Assembly (NCBI RefSeq): GCF_027580225.2
Contig: NC_073352.2
Span: 5,396,501-5,460,500, forward strand
Direction: 5' to 3'
DNA length: 64,000 bases
From: Misgurnus anguillicaudatus
Lineage: Eukaryota; Chordata; Actinopteri; Cypriniformes; Cobitidae
Below the pieces are notes generated by a model. That model was not told the DNA's origin, searched no databases, and saw only the letters and a program-made list of their open reading frames with translations. Of the stretch, positions 48,862 through 60,400 are shown one piece after another. The position numbers and the translations under genes are program-made. Within the stretch, counting starts at the first letter, position 1; the number at the start of each line of letters is the position of its first letter.

Positions 48862-49340
48862 GTTAGCAGCGCAAAAGGTCATGGGTTCGAACCCAGCAAA
48901 CACACATACTGATAAAAATGTATACACTCTAATAAAATTGTGATAAATAGCACTAAAAGTGGTTCATTGGCTCATAATCATAGGGGAATGGTTTTTTTGT
49001 TTGTTGCTAAAATGCACCTGTGTAGCACCTGTGTGGAACCATATTGTGCTATGAAGTTAAAACAACTTGGTTTTGCAAGTCAATTCAACCTCCTATTTCA
49101 AGTTTTGGCTTAAAAAGTTGATATAACTTATAAAAATTTAGTTAAACAATTTCAATTTGATTTAATAAGTTAAAGTAACACAAAAATATATGTTGAGTTG
49201 ATAAAAATGCTGCTTATTGTTTTTTTTTTACAGTTTATGGTTACAAGCTTTTAGTACTATTTAGTATTTTTTTTTTTACGTTGTAATGCATTGTAAGTTG
49301 CTTTGGATGAAAGTGTCTGTTGAATATGTAAATGTAAGTA
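48862..49340 (+). repeat. tRNA-derived SINE split by foldback-derived sequence
   Basis: A B-box-like GGGTTCGAACCCAGC at about 48885 marks the tRNA-like head. The tail aatgcattgtaagttgctttgg is at 49284-49305. Between them lies a degenerate copy of the foldback family (from about 48927, tacactctaataaaa) and other sequence. Confidence 0.55.
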
Positions 49341-49344
49341 TAAT

Positions 49345-51480
49345 GTAAAAGATTTAATTCTTGGCATGATGGCTTTCTTACACAAATCTGAATAATGCGG
49401 CCCTTCAGACAGTATTTATGCTCTCAGTTGTGGTTGAAGTGAATAATACGGCGCACACAATTATCGAGACTGCACTCTTGCTTAAATATGCTGCACATGC
49501 ACCTACAAAACACTATCATATTTCATTGTATTTAAAATGTTACACTATTGCTAAAATAAAAATGAGCCTTTGTCGAGTTGCATACCCATCTTTTAAACCA
49601 AGATAATTATTTGTTTTCATGTTCAGTTACTGTAATTAAAAACCTGCCCATTACAAAAGGCTTTTAACGCTTGACCATCATCATCATTTTGCCACTGGAA
49701 TATTGAACTATATTTAATTAAAGGTTAACATGGCTCTTTTCAGCTCATATGAGATGGATCGAGCTTCATTAAAAACCAATTCACAGGCTACACGATGCAA
49801 GACAACACAAAACTGTAATGCTAAGAACCATTCGGCTCATAAGCGCATTTAGAAGTGATTGTATTGCCATTTAAGCTGATTATATGACATATTGACGGCT
49901 TTTCGCCTATGGGGAAAAAGGAAATTGCCAATGAAGAGCATGGTCATTTAAAAATGTAAAACAATGCACAAAACAAACAGGGTCTTCCATTCCCAAAAGA
50001 TGACTGTGCTTCATCTTTCGGGTGCATTGAGTTTCGAGGTAAACCAGTTGTGACACTGCTTTTGGCCGATGGGTATATTTTTATTGTTTTTGAGGAAAAG
50101 TATTGCCTTCATTTGTTGCTAAGCGCTATATCTACCTTCAAAAGTACATTAAATACAAGCTGCTAAGAGCTACTGAGGCACCGATTCAATGAGTTTTGAT
50201 ACAAATACATTTTATCATCCTTGGCTTTAATGTCTGGTAATATTCAACAAGAACAAAAAAAAGTTTTATGGATCACAAAATGATAGTGAAAAGTTTGTTT
50301 TATCCACTTGTGCAATGCTAAATTAGACCAAAAACATTAAAAAGTAATGAAAAGGAAAAGACTTGATTCTGATTCGTGTTGACTTAAAGAGAGACCAAAT
50401 GTTAAATGAATACATCGTTCTTCTATGTGCTGTGACATTTCTGTTTATCAACTTACGCACACCATAAACACACTTATTATATGTGTCCTCAGGCACAAAT
50501 ATATATGCACGATCCTATTCACTGAAATCCTTTAAGACACTAGATCTTTTCTTTTAATCTCTCCATTACTATGCATTGATAATGACAGTTCCTTTATCTC
50601 TTTTAATAAGTCACGAGTATAAAAACATTCCTTTCTTCTTATTCTTATTGGCATAGGGGTGTAGAAATGTCAACTGTTAATGAATGTATTAATATTAGAA
50701 TGCTTGTAATTGCCATTTCTGATTATTAGAGGTTTACCTCCCCCCATCCTCCTAAACTGCACCCCTACATGCTTTATGGTCTGTCCTGGAGACATTTTCT
50801 GTTTCAATCACCCTGTGAGACAGAATAGAACCTGGAAAATTGCATACTTAGATGATAACATGGAAACCACTTCAGTACAAATTGCCAGAGCTTTTTGTCA
50901 TTTCTCCTCCCTGTGTCTCTCTGGCTGTGTATGTGTGTGATGAGGAATCAACATTAAAAACTGAATACAGGGGCTGCTGTTGATTGTTCCCTCAAAATGA
51001 TTCAGCTGTTCAGCCCGTGTGATGTTCTGCTGGGTAATGCAGCTCCATCACATGGAGAGCTCTTCAATGCACCGTTTATCATTATGAACGCTATTCTTTA
51101 GTGCAAATCTGTGTAGCAGATTTTCACACAACTGTGCTGCTATGTATTGTAACTAGAGATGCATGGAGGAAGCAACATAAAACATTCAGCACATGTCTCA
51201 TACTGTAATGCAAAAATTCTATTGTAAAAAATATTGAGCAAAAATTACTGGCAACCAGGGATGGGAAATCTCCATTTCAATTTATAACTTGTAACTTGAC
51301 CACACCCCACAGGTTTAATAATTTAAAATGGAATGACAGAATAAGAAATTGATAGCAATGCAATTCAAAGAAAATCAGTGCAAAAAACACAGACATTTCA
51401 CAGTGCACTTGTAAACTACAAGTCTCATTAGGCTATTTAATAATTTGTATTCTATTATCAAAACTATGTTTTACCAAAGC
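49345..51480. other. intergenic or npy7r 5' intron, no recognised features
   Basis: AT-rich sequence with short open frames only. No exon or structural RNA was recognised. If the exon proposed at 52153 is real, this is the npy7r first intron. Confidence 0.35.
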
Positions 51481-51487
51481 ATTTTAA

Positions 51488-51867
51488 TTATGCAAAAAAT
51501 GAAAATTCTGTCATTTTCTCATCCTCATGTTGTTTTAAACCTGTATGAATGTCTTATTTTCTGATAAACACCAAATTTTGATAAATGATGGTAAACACAC
51601 AGCTGATTGTAACCATTGACCTCCATGGTGGAAAAACAAATACAATGGATGTGCTTACCATCATTTATCAAAATATCTTCTTCATCATTGATCACAATAC
51701 TTTCACAATATTTGTTTTCCTAGTATGGAAGTCAATGGTTACAATCAGATCATCATTTATCAAAATACCTTTTTGTGTTTATCAATAAATAAACTTATAC
51801 AGGTTAAAAACCATATACGAAGGTGAGTAAATAATGAGAGATTTTTCATTTTGGGTGAACTATCCCT
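51488..51867. mobile_element. TTAA-flanked MITE (AGGGATAGTTCACC family), left end decayed
   Basis: The right end GGTGAACTATCCCT is followed by TTAA (51868-51871). A TTAA also precedes the left side (51484-51487), but the left terminus is eroded. Confidence 0.6.
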
Positions 51868-52152
51868 TTAATTAAACGTAATTTATTTGAAATAAATACA
51901 TAAACAAATAACACACTAATGTTTGGTTTATTTTAACCCATGTTCCTGAAAATGCAGCATATGCTGTAGTTAAAATTCAAACGCACCCTGTCTGCTACCT
52001 TCAATAACTGAACTGGAAATTAGATCAAAATTATCAATGACATTCTGACTGTTGCGCGACTGTTACACACACCTTATAGGCTCTTATTTTATTAAACCCA
52101 CGTAATATTTTAACATTGTTAATCGCTTAAAGTAAGACAGCAAGCTGCTCAC

Positions 52153-52260
52153 CTTACGCCCGCGTGTCATAAATGATGCTGGCTATGAAGTTCCGCGCGG
52201 CAGGTTCACGCTATTGTCCGCGCGCGTGCATGATCAACATTCATCTTCAGACGCAAGAAT
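52153..52260 (-). other. npy7r: candidate noncoding first exon of npy7r
   Basis: A GC- and CpG-rich island in AT-rich surroundings, with a good minus-strand donor (GGGCGTAAG then GTGAGC) at 52153/52152. It would splice to the acceptor near 44904. This rests on composition and splice signals only. Confidence 0.35.
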
Positions 52261-52943
52261 GCCCCGATGAGTAGCCTACAAAGAGACATATATAAAATAT
52301 ATGAGGAAAGTAATGCACTTTGAGGTTAAAGCAAATCAAGAGCTACATCATGTGCAAGCAAGTGAAGTTCAGGTGCACGAGTGGATGTGCTGGAGCTCGC
52401 GAGTGTGGGAGGAACCAATGTAACGCTTTCAATAACGCATTCAGACAGTAAATCAATGAGGAATCACTGTGTTGTGTATTGGGATGTGTGCTGTGTTGAC
52501 AGTTAAGGACATGCATCTATTTCAATGCATTCAGCTCCTATTTATTATAATATCCTTCTGGCACTTACATAGGAAGAGTATGCATAGGAAATATATCAAA
52601 ACTTTTAAGTTATTAAGAGTCAAATGGACATTATTGTTTTAAACCAAACCGCAAATTTGTGGGTGGATCAGGTGCCTGTGTATTTGCTGAGGTTCTGACC
52701 CGTCACACAGAGGTCTTAACCACACCTGAGACACCTGATTTGTATAAATACTGTGTCTCAGAAGTGTGTTGATGGATATGACAGTGATGTACATTTACTT
52801 ATCTGAAAAGACAGATGAGGAGCTCATAAAGTTTAAATGCCATAATCACATTCAGATCAAAGAAGATCTTTTAAAGATGTCAGATCATGCTTTTTTGATC
52901 AACAGTAATATTTTTAAAAATTTCTTACCAGCTCAACAATATT

Positions 52944-53150
52944 TGTGACTCAGTCTGTGAAATCTAATTTTAAGATTAGGAGCATCAAAGTTTGATCACT
53001 CATTGAGTTTGCATTGATTTTAATATTTCACATGATCTTAGTCAATATTAAAGATATCAAAGTTATATTTTCACAAAATGTTCCTTGCATTATATTGGAT
53101 GATTTTGTGCAGAAAACGGTACCTCACACGAAATGACTTTAGCTGGCTTT
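52944..53150. repeat. second copy of the 26350-26588 repeat
   Basis: Shares aggagcatcaaagtttgat and ttttcacaraatgttc with 26350-26588, same orientation, at lower similarity. Ends are eroded. Confidence 0.55.
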
Positions 53151-53418
53151 CACATTTAATTTCTATTGTCTGTCTGGTTGTTTAACGTGATGTTTATATC
53201 TTTCGCAGCTACACAGATTATTAGATAACAGTACTGTCATAAACACCATTGTGCCTTGCATAACTATAGACCATTTCAAAAGATGTAAACAACACTGGTC
53301 CAGAAACACTTCCTGTTTAAGTTTGTGACAGTTTTTTTATTTATTTCATATATATCATTATCTTTAAGATGTCTGTTTAACTTTTTGATTCTTTTGGTTG
53401 TATTTAGCTCAAAATTTC

Positions 53419-53706
53419 CCTGCTGAAAAAACAATAAAACCATTACAGAAAATGTTAAAATACCAATAGGAGCCATTAGCTTTTACCATTAAAACGACTA
53501 CACTGTAGTGTGTTTTGGGCCATATTCCATTAGAACCAAAACATAGAACCAATAGAACCAATACATACCATTAGAGACCAACAAAAACCAATATGCTGTC
53601 ATGTGTTTTTGGGCCATATTCCATTAGAACCAATACAATTACCAATAAAACCAATAAAACCATTAGAATTTTCTGTAATGGTTTTATTGTTTTTTTCAGC
53701 AGGGTT
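53419..53706. mobile_element. MITE with CCCTGCTGAAAAAA termini, uninterrupted copy
   Basis: It begins CCCTGCTGAAAAAACAATAA and ends with the inverse (ttattgtttttttcagcaggg). It is the empty-site version of the copy at 54255-56147. Confidence 0.8.
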
Positions 53707-54254
53707 ATCTAGTGTTAAAAAACTGAAACAGGAAGTTCTTCTGGACCAGTGTTGTTTACATCTTGTGAAATAAGTCTATTTGATATCTTAAATGTCCATA
53801 TACAGGACTCATTTTTTATATGTCCTAAGTAAGTTGTTGATAGAAAAAATACATGCGTGACAACAAAATCTGAATTTATCTGAATTAAATATATCCTCAT
53901 GAGACCAAGAAATTTTGTCCTTTGTAGTGGACAGTTTCAGAACTCTCAGTCAAGCACAATTTATTCGACCTATTTGAATCCTACTGTCCTGTCAAGAGGA
54001 CATCATCCTGGACTTTCTAGTCATACCAGATTTTTGGGGACGGATCTTACAGAGCACACAAACCTTCTTTTCAAAATATTGACAATTGCAAAATTCCACA
54101 TTTTATGGCAACGAGGGAAGTAAGTAATATTTTTTTTTTGCAGATTATGTGGTGGTTTCCCAAACAGGAATTAGTTTAAAAAAGGACTAGGCCTATAGTT
54201 TAATTATGAAATATAACTACTTTTAACAAACATGCCTTACTAAAAACATTACTT

Positions 54255-56147
54255 CCCTGCTAAAAAAACAATAAAACCATTACAGAAATTTCTAATGGTT
54301 TCCATTAAAATACCAATAGGAACCATTAGCTTTTACCATTCAAACCACTATCTATAGTGTGTTTTGGGCCATATTCCATTAGAACCAATACATATTCCTT
54401 TAAACCAATACATAGAACCAATAGAACCAATACAGTGGCAAGAAAAAGTATGTGAACTCCTAGGAATAAACTGGTTTTCTACTGTGATTTGCCATAAAAT
54501 GTGATCTGATCCTCATCTAGGTCACAACAATAGACAAACACAATGCGCATAAGGTGACAACACACAAATAATTCTAGTTTCTTGTGTCTTTTTTGAGAAC
54601 CCCCATTAAACATTTACAGTGCTGGAGGAAAAAGTAAGTGACCCCTTGGATTTAACAGCTTGTTGAGCCTCATTTGGCAGCAAATACTTCAAGCAAGCGC
54701 TTTCAGTAGTTCTGAATCAGACCTGCGCATCGTTCAGAAGCCATTTTTTGCTCATTCCCCTTTACAAAACCGTTTTAACTCAGACACATTTGTAGGATGT
54801 CTGGTGTGAACCGCTCTCTTGAGGTCATTCCACAGGTTAAGGTCTGGGCTTTGACTAGGCCACTTCAAATGGCGCATTTTGTTTTTCTTAAGCCAGTCTG
54901 TAGTGGATTTACTACAATGCTTAAGGTCATTGTCCTGCTGCATCAACCAACTTCTACTGAGCTTCAACTTGTGGACAGCCACCCTGACATTATCCTGTAA
55001 GATTTTTTTTAAACTTAATAACTCATTTTACCCTCGATGATGGCAAGTGGTCCAGGCCATGAGGCAGCAAAGCAAGCCCAAATCATGATGTTCCCTCCAC
55101 CATACTTCACTGTTGCATGGGATGATGTTTTGATGTTTGGTAAGCTGTGCCCATTTTGCGCCATAACATTTTTGCCAAAAAATTTAACTTTTGTTTCATC
55201 AATCCATAAAATATTTTCCCAGTAGCACTGGGGTTTGCCAAGGTGCTCTTTTGCAAACTTCAGGCTCACAGCAATGTTTTTCGGGAGAGCAGCGGCTTCC
55301 TCCGTGGTGTACTGTCATAGACACCGTGCCTGTCCAAAGACTTGCGTATGGTAGACTCAGGAACAGAGCTGTGTGCCCGTTCCAGTGATGTCTATAAGCC
55401 TTTAGCTGTTACTCATGGGTTCTTCTTTACTTCACTGAGTATTCTGCATGGTGTCTTAGGAGTCATCTTGACTGTGCGCCCACTTCTAGGAAGGGTAGCT
55501 ACAGTATTTAACTGTCTCCAGTTATAGACAATTTGTCTAAGTGTAGACTGATGGCGGTCTAAACATTTTGAGATTGTTTTGTATCCCTTTTCAGCCTTAT
55601 GGAGTGCAACATCTCTTGATCAGATATATTTATAAGAGCATGCTACAGAAGAGCTGATGCTTCTTAAGGACGGCAATCTTAAAATGTGTGAGTGTCTTAA
55701 TATCAATCAAAGTTGCACTAAACCACACATTTAAACTCATTTTATTAATTGGACTCCAGTTTGCCACCTTCTGACAAAAAAGCTTTCAATAAAGTAATTA
55801 GTCCATGGGCTCACTTACATTTTCCTCCAGCACTGTGAATGTTTAATGGGTGTTTCCAAAAAAGACACAAGAAACTAGAATTATTTATGTCTTGTGAGCT
55901 TATGCACATCATGTTTGTTTATTGTTGTGACCTAGATGAGGATCAGATAACATTTTATGGCAAATCACTGTAGAAAACCAGTTCATTCCTAGGGGTTCAC
56001 ATACTTTTTTTTGCCACTGTACATACCATTAGAGACCAACCAAAACCAATATTGTTTTGGGCCATATTCCATTAGAACCAATAAAATTCCAAATAAAACC
56101 AATAGAATTTTCTGTAATGGTTTTATTGTTTTTTTTCAGCAGGGTTG
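54255..56147. mobile_element. CCCTGCTGAAAAAA MITE interrupted by a Tc1-like element
   Basis: Left end CCCTGCTAAAAAAACAATAA, right end the inverse with cagcaggg. Removing 54433-56017 and one TA gives a sequence collinear with 53419-53706. Confidence 0.85.
54433..56017 (-). mobile_element. Tc1-like transposon with broken transposase, in a MITE
   Basis: The termini CAGTGGCAAGAAAAAGTATG and the inverse are flanked by TA (54431-54432 and 56018-56019). The inverted repeats run for about 200 bases. The minus strand carries transposase pieces: 55269-55015 with the first catalytic-Asp region (ILWIDETKVKFFGKN) and 54982-54752 with the second (QQDNDLKHCSKSTTDWLKK) and the final Glu region. A stop/frameshift separates them. 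Confidence 0.88.
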
Positions 56148-56342
56148 TGTGCACTTTGAGGCAAAAGAAAGGGCACTGATGTATTTTAAGATATGTCAGT
56201 TCAATTTGTTTTTATTTTAGTCTAGGTATAGTCTAATGCCTGTCCGAGAAACTGCAGTGCCCCATAACCTTAAATTGCACATTGTGGTGAAAATTAAATT
56301 GAAAACAAAACTACATGTAAAAAATTTAATGTAAACATTGAC

Positions 56343-56499
56343 CCTGCCGAAAAACCAGCATACCAGCAAGACCAGCATATGTTGTGTTTTGGTGCTGGTT
56401 TGCTCGTGAACACCAGCTAAACCAGCATCAGCACCAGCTAGACCAGCACCAAACCAGCATAATTCCCATGCTGGTTTGAAGCTGTTTTTTTCAGCAGGG
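56343..56499. mobile_element. short MITE with CCAGCA minisatellite core
   Basis: It begins CCCTGCCGAAAAACCAGCAT and ends with the inverse ttttttcagcaggg. The interior is made of repeated accagca-type units in both orientations. Confidence 0.8.
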
Positions 56500-56808
56500 A
56501 AATCAAATGGCAAAAACACAATGTAATTCGGGGCAGTAAAGTAAAGTCCCGTTGTCCACTGCAGTGGACATGTCATAAAAATAATTGTTTTTATTCTTTG
56601 TAATATGTTTATTTACATCCCAACACTTTATTTTTAAAAGAAACAAACCAAATGCTAGAACTTATATTTACACACAGACAACTTATATTCACATTTTGTG
56701 TGAATACACAAAGCATAAATACATCAATTTATCTGTAAATTTGCATGTCTGGGCATTTTGTTTTACTTTCTGTCTCATCTGTTCATAGGGAGCAGACTGC
56801 GTCATAAT

Positions 56809-56825
56809 GAAAGTAAAGGGGAAAG
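56809..56825 (+). promoter_or_regulatory. IRF/ISRE-like element upstream of the TRIM-like gene
   Basis: GAAAGTAAAGGGGAAAG resembles tandem GAAA half-sites of IRF-binding elements. It lies about 95 bases upstream of the likely first-exon donor at 56918. Function is inferred; many TRIM genes are interferon-induced. Confidence 0.35.
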
Positions 56826-56869
56826 CAGTTGTCAAGTGACTTCAGTGTCTGCGCTTGTCTGTAAATACA

Positions 56870-56918
56870 GGCATTATCTTCCTCAAACTTAACAGAAAAC
56901 AACACGAAAGGCGGAAGG
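56870..56918 (+). other. probable noncoding first exon of the TRIM-like gene
   Basis: A donor (gcggaagg then gtaaga) at 56918/56919 could pair with the acceptor before 57451 (ctacaattacag). The 5' end is not defined. A TTTA microsatellite at 56932-56958 follows in the intron. Confidence 0.45.
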
Positions 56919-57490
56919 GTAAGACAGTTATTTATTTATTTATTTATTTATTTATTAACACCGCATATTTGTTTCTGAGCAGCTTTATTTCCGTATTTTT
57001 CGCGTTCTTGTGTTTAGCCGCGTGCTAATGTTAACAGCATGCTAATGTTTACATTCAAACAGCTGCTACAGAGTAACACAAACTCCGCTTACTGAGAGTT
57101 TAACTGCGTGACACTGATGTTTTGTTTGTTTTTTCACTTTTTTTTAAAACAATATGATATATTCGTGATTATATTAGGTCATAACTTAGTTTAAAGTTTG
57201 TAGCTAGCATTCATTGCGTCGTATTGAATGTTTATATTGAAATTTTATTCATACACCCACCAGAACACTTAACGTTACGTTATTATATGGATATGTCCCA
57301 TTGCGATATAGCATATGCTTAACAACTGTTCTTGGTATGTTAGAGATCATTGGACTTAATCTCTTTGTTAACTTTACCAAGAACATAAATCATACAATGT
57401 ACAAAATATGTAGATATTAGCAGTGATTTTCTATTTTTTACTACAATTACAGTGCCAGAAGTGAAAGTGACCCCAGTAAATGCACTCGAC

Positions 57491-60400
57491 ATGGCATCCA
57501 GCAAGGGTAAGCAGAGTCTAAGGGAAGATCTGACATGTGCCATCTGCTTTGAGCTCTTCAAAGATCCCGTCCTGCTGGACTGCATGCATCATTTCTGCAG
57601 GACATGCATCACGTCGTACTGCAGGACTGTCAGGGGTCCCGTGGCCTGCCCTCAGTGCAGAAAAGAGATTTCCAACAAACGCTTTCAGACCAACTATTTA
57701 GTAGCGGGTTTGGTGGATAAGGTCAGGGCCAATTCTAGCTCTGGATCTGTCAAGTATCTAGAGGTATGTCCATATTTTCTTTATCTCTTATATTTTACTT
57801 TAAAACACATAACCTGGGTCACAAATCTTTACTTTGCACAAAAGGCATTTGTTGAGAAGTTTTGTAAAAGGTCTGAAAAAGAGAAGTTCAAAAGCAAGCA
57901 GACAAAGTCAGCATTAAATGACACTAAAGTTCTGTTTTTCCATAAAACTTTCTTGAAAATGGTCACCGCTGTTTAACAACAGTCTTTCCTCTTTTAAGAA
58001 ATATAAAAGTCATTAACAACTCGTGACTGTAAAAAATCACAAGGCTTGGTCACATCATGTGAGAATTGAATTTCCAATAACCACAAAGTGACTATATATT
58101 AGTTATTGTATCACTTAGTGTTGAAAACCTGGTTCTGAAAAGTCAAGTTTTGATGGACTATTTAGCCACTCATGCATTGCAGTGCAATTATGATGGTTGC
58201 CATGGCCCCTCCTAGAGTATTGTTTGTCTTTGAATACCCCCTTATGAAAGGTTTTCACATCTCAAGAATATTCAGACAGCCAAGCATGGAAAACAGTAAT
58301 TGTTAAAGCTTTTCTGTATGCTAATGACTATTTTTAGAAGCAATTAAGGGACTGTCTGGAGTCACAGCGCTCCATAAAAGATGCTTACATCCTCATGATC
58401 CGTGAAGACAAAGAAAGGATGGATAAAATACAAGTAAGTCTAACTTTTATAGTGCGTCGTTCACACCCTACGTGAATGAAGCATTTAAGGAGTAGTCCAT
58501 TCCAAAACTGGTGTCCATTAACTTTTTTTAGTAGGAATAAAAATTACTATGGTCAAGTTAATGGGGACCAATTTTGGGTGAACTCTTTTAAGCGCGAGTG
58601 ATCTACATGTTAAGTCAATGCAAAGACGCAATAGACAACCTACGCCTTGTTTCGCGCGAATGAGGCAGCACAAATTGAGTGTTTCGGGCATGTGTAACGC
58701 ATGATTCGCGCAAATGGCGTGACTTGAAAAATTGAAACTTTGGCGGATATTCGCGCCACGTTAACCAGTCAGGAACTTGCTCTAGTAGTGACGTGATTAT
58801 GACATAGCGAGGTGAGGAAGAAATATGAAACAAATTTAAGGACAAAAGCATAGTTGCTGAGCTGTGCCACACATCTTCGTACTTTTACAGAAACAAGAAT
58901 AAAAAGGATCTTACTTGGAAGAAATTGAATGAGGTAAGTTATAAAAAGCGCTCTTTACTCAATTTGAGCTATTTATATATATCACGGCTCTACACTAACT
59001 TTTTGCACTGGTGCGCCTAACTTTTTTTCTTAGGTGCACCAGTACAAAAGTTAGGTGCACCCAAATTTTTGACTGCATTGCATTTAACACCGCAGTTTTA
59101 CAAGCACCCATGGTGGTTAAATGTACAGAATATAAACTAACATGTATTTTATAATTTTCATGCTATGATTCTTTTTTCCCTTATAGCCTATTGCTTTAAT
59201 GTTTGTCCTAAAATCTATTTCCTAAAAATACTTTTATTACATTGCTTTGTTCCCATCTTTCATTGTAGTTTTAATGTTGTGTGCAGGATTTGCCATTGCT
59301 GGTAACACACAATAAGCTAATGATGATTTTCTATTAAGACAAGGCATTGATTATGAGCTGGTGTTATTTCTTAGGTTAATTTCTGGTTAATGAGTACAAG
59401 AGCACACAACGGATTTATTTAACTGATTTGGCAATAGAGAATCCATTATTACAATACAGAACACAAAGAAGCAGAAAAATAAAGTAAATGTCTGGACGAG
59501 GGAGAGTTGGACTAGAGAGAGAACAAGATGACGGAGAGAACTAGTAGGACCAGGACAAGGGATGAGGAGAGCGGAAGGGGAGAGGAGTAAGAATGCGTGA
59601 AGCAGCTCAAAGGGGAGTAAGAGCTGTTGCCACTGATGAAATAACAACCACCATCATAGACCATCATAGCTGTGATTGTGAAGACATTTGTGATTGAATA
59701 GGACAATGTAGCATTCACATTCACATGCAATCCTTAATCCCATTCAGGAATTTTTTTCTGCCTGGAGGTGGAAAGTCTTTGATCATCAACCACATGATTA
59801 AGGCCCTGTTTATATTATAGCATTTGCGTTTTAAATGGTATTTTAAAATGAAAACGATCCTCGTTTATACTGGCATTTTAAAAAGAATCTTCATCCACAC
59901 CATAAACGCATGAAACATGACCAATCACGTAACTGGGCATGCACATAAAAGTGTAAAATAACTTATTACTCTAATAATAGCTTACCTTTGCGCATTTATG
60001 CAGCCTAGGGGTGTGCGATATTGACAAAAATTCATACCTGGATCCTTGCCGGCCACTACAACAGACACTATTTTTGAACCTATAAAAATGTGTTTGGGAA
60101 AGTCTTATATTGTTCTAGCTCCCCCTACAACATATTAATATGATTAATAGGTTAATGTTGATGTTATAAACCAAACAGAAAGGTCTTTATGATTTAAAAA
60201 GGAAGCATTTAAGTGAACAGTACTAAACAGTAATGAACTTAAAAATGAATAAATTTCAGCAAATGCAAACTTCAATCAAACATAGTAAGAGGTGAAGTAT
60301 AGCTTTAGCCTACAGAAATGCTTATTGCTTTAATGTAGGGAGTTCCTCTTCAGCCATTTCACGCTGTTGTATTTATAATAGTTTATTGTTCGCAGTTTAT

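Larger units (their letters stand above)
54157..56266. repeat. outer repeat split by a MITE that is split by a Tc1 element
   Basis: The left part (54157-54254) begins gtttcccaaacaggaatta; the right part (56148-56266) ends ctgtccgagaaactgcagtgcc. Both resemble opposite arms of the repeat at 39588-39750. Confidence 0.6.

Noticed and set aside
48869..48905. Possible tRNA gene (GGGTTCGAACCC)
   Set aside because: Only a B-box is present with no acceptor stem or proper A-box; it belongs to a SINE head.
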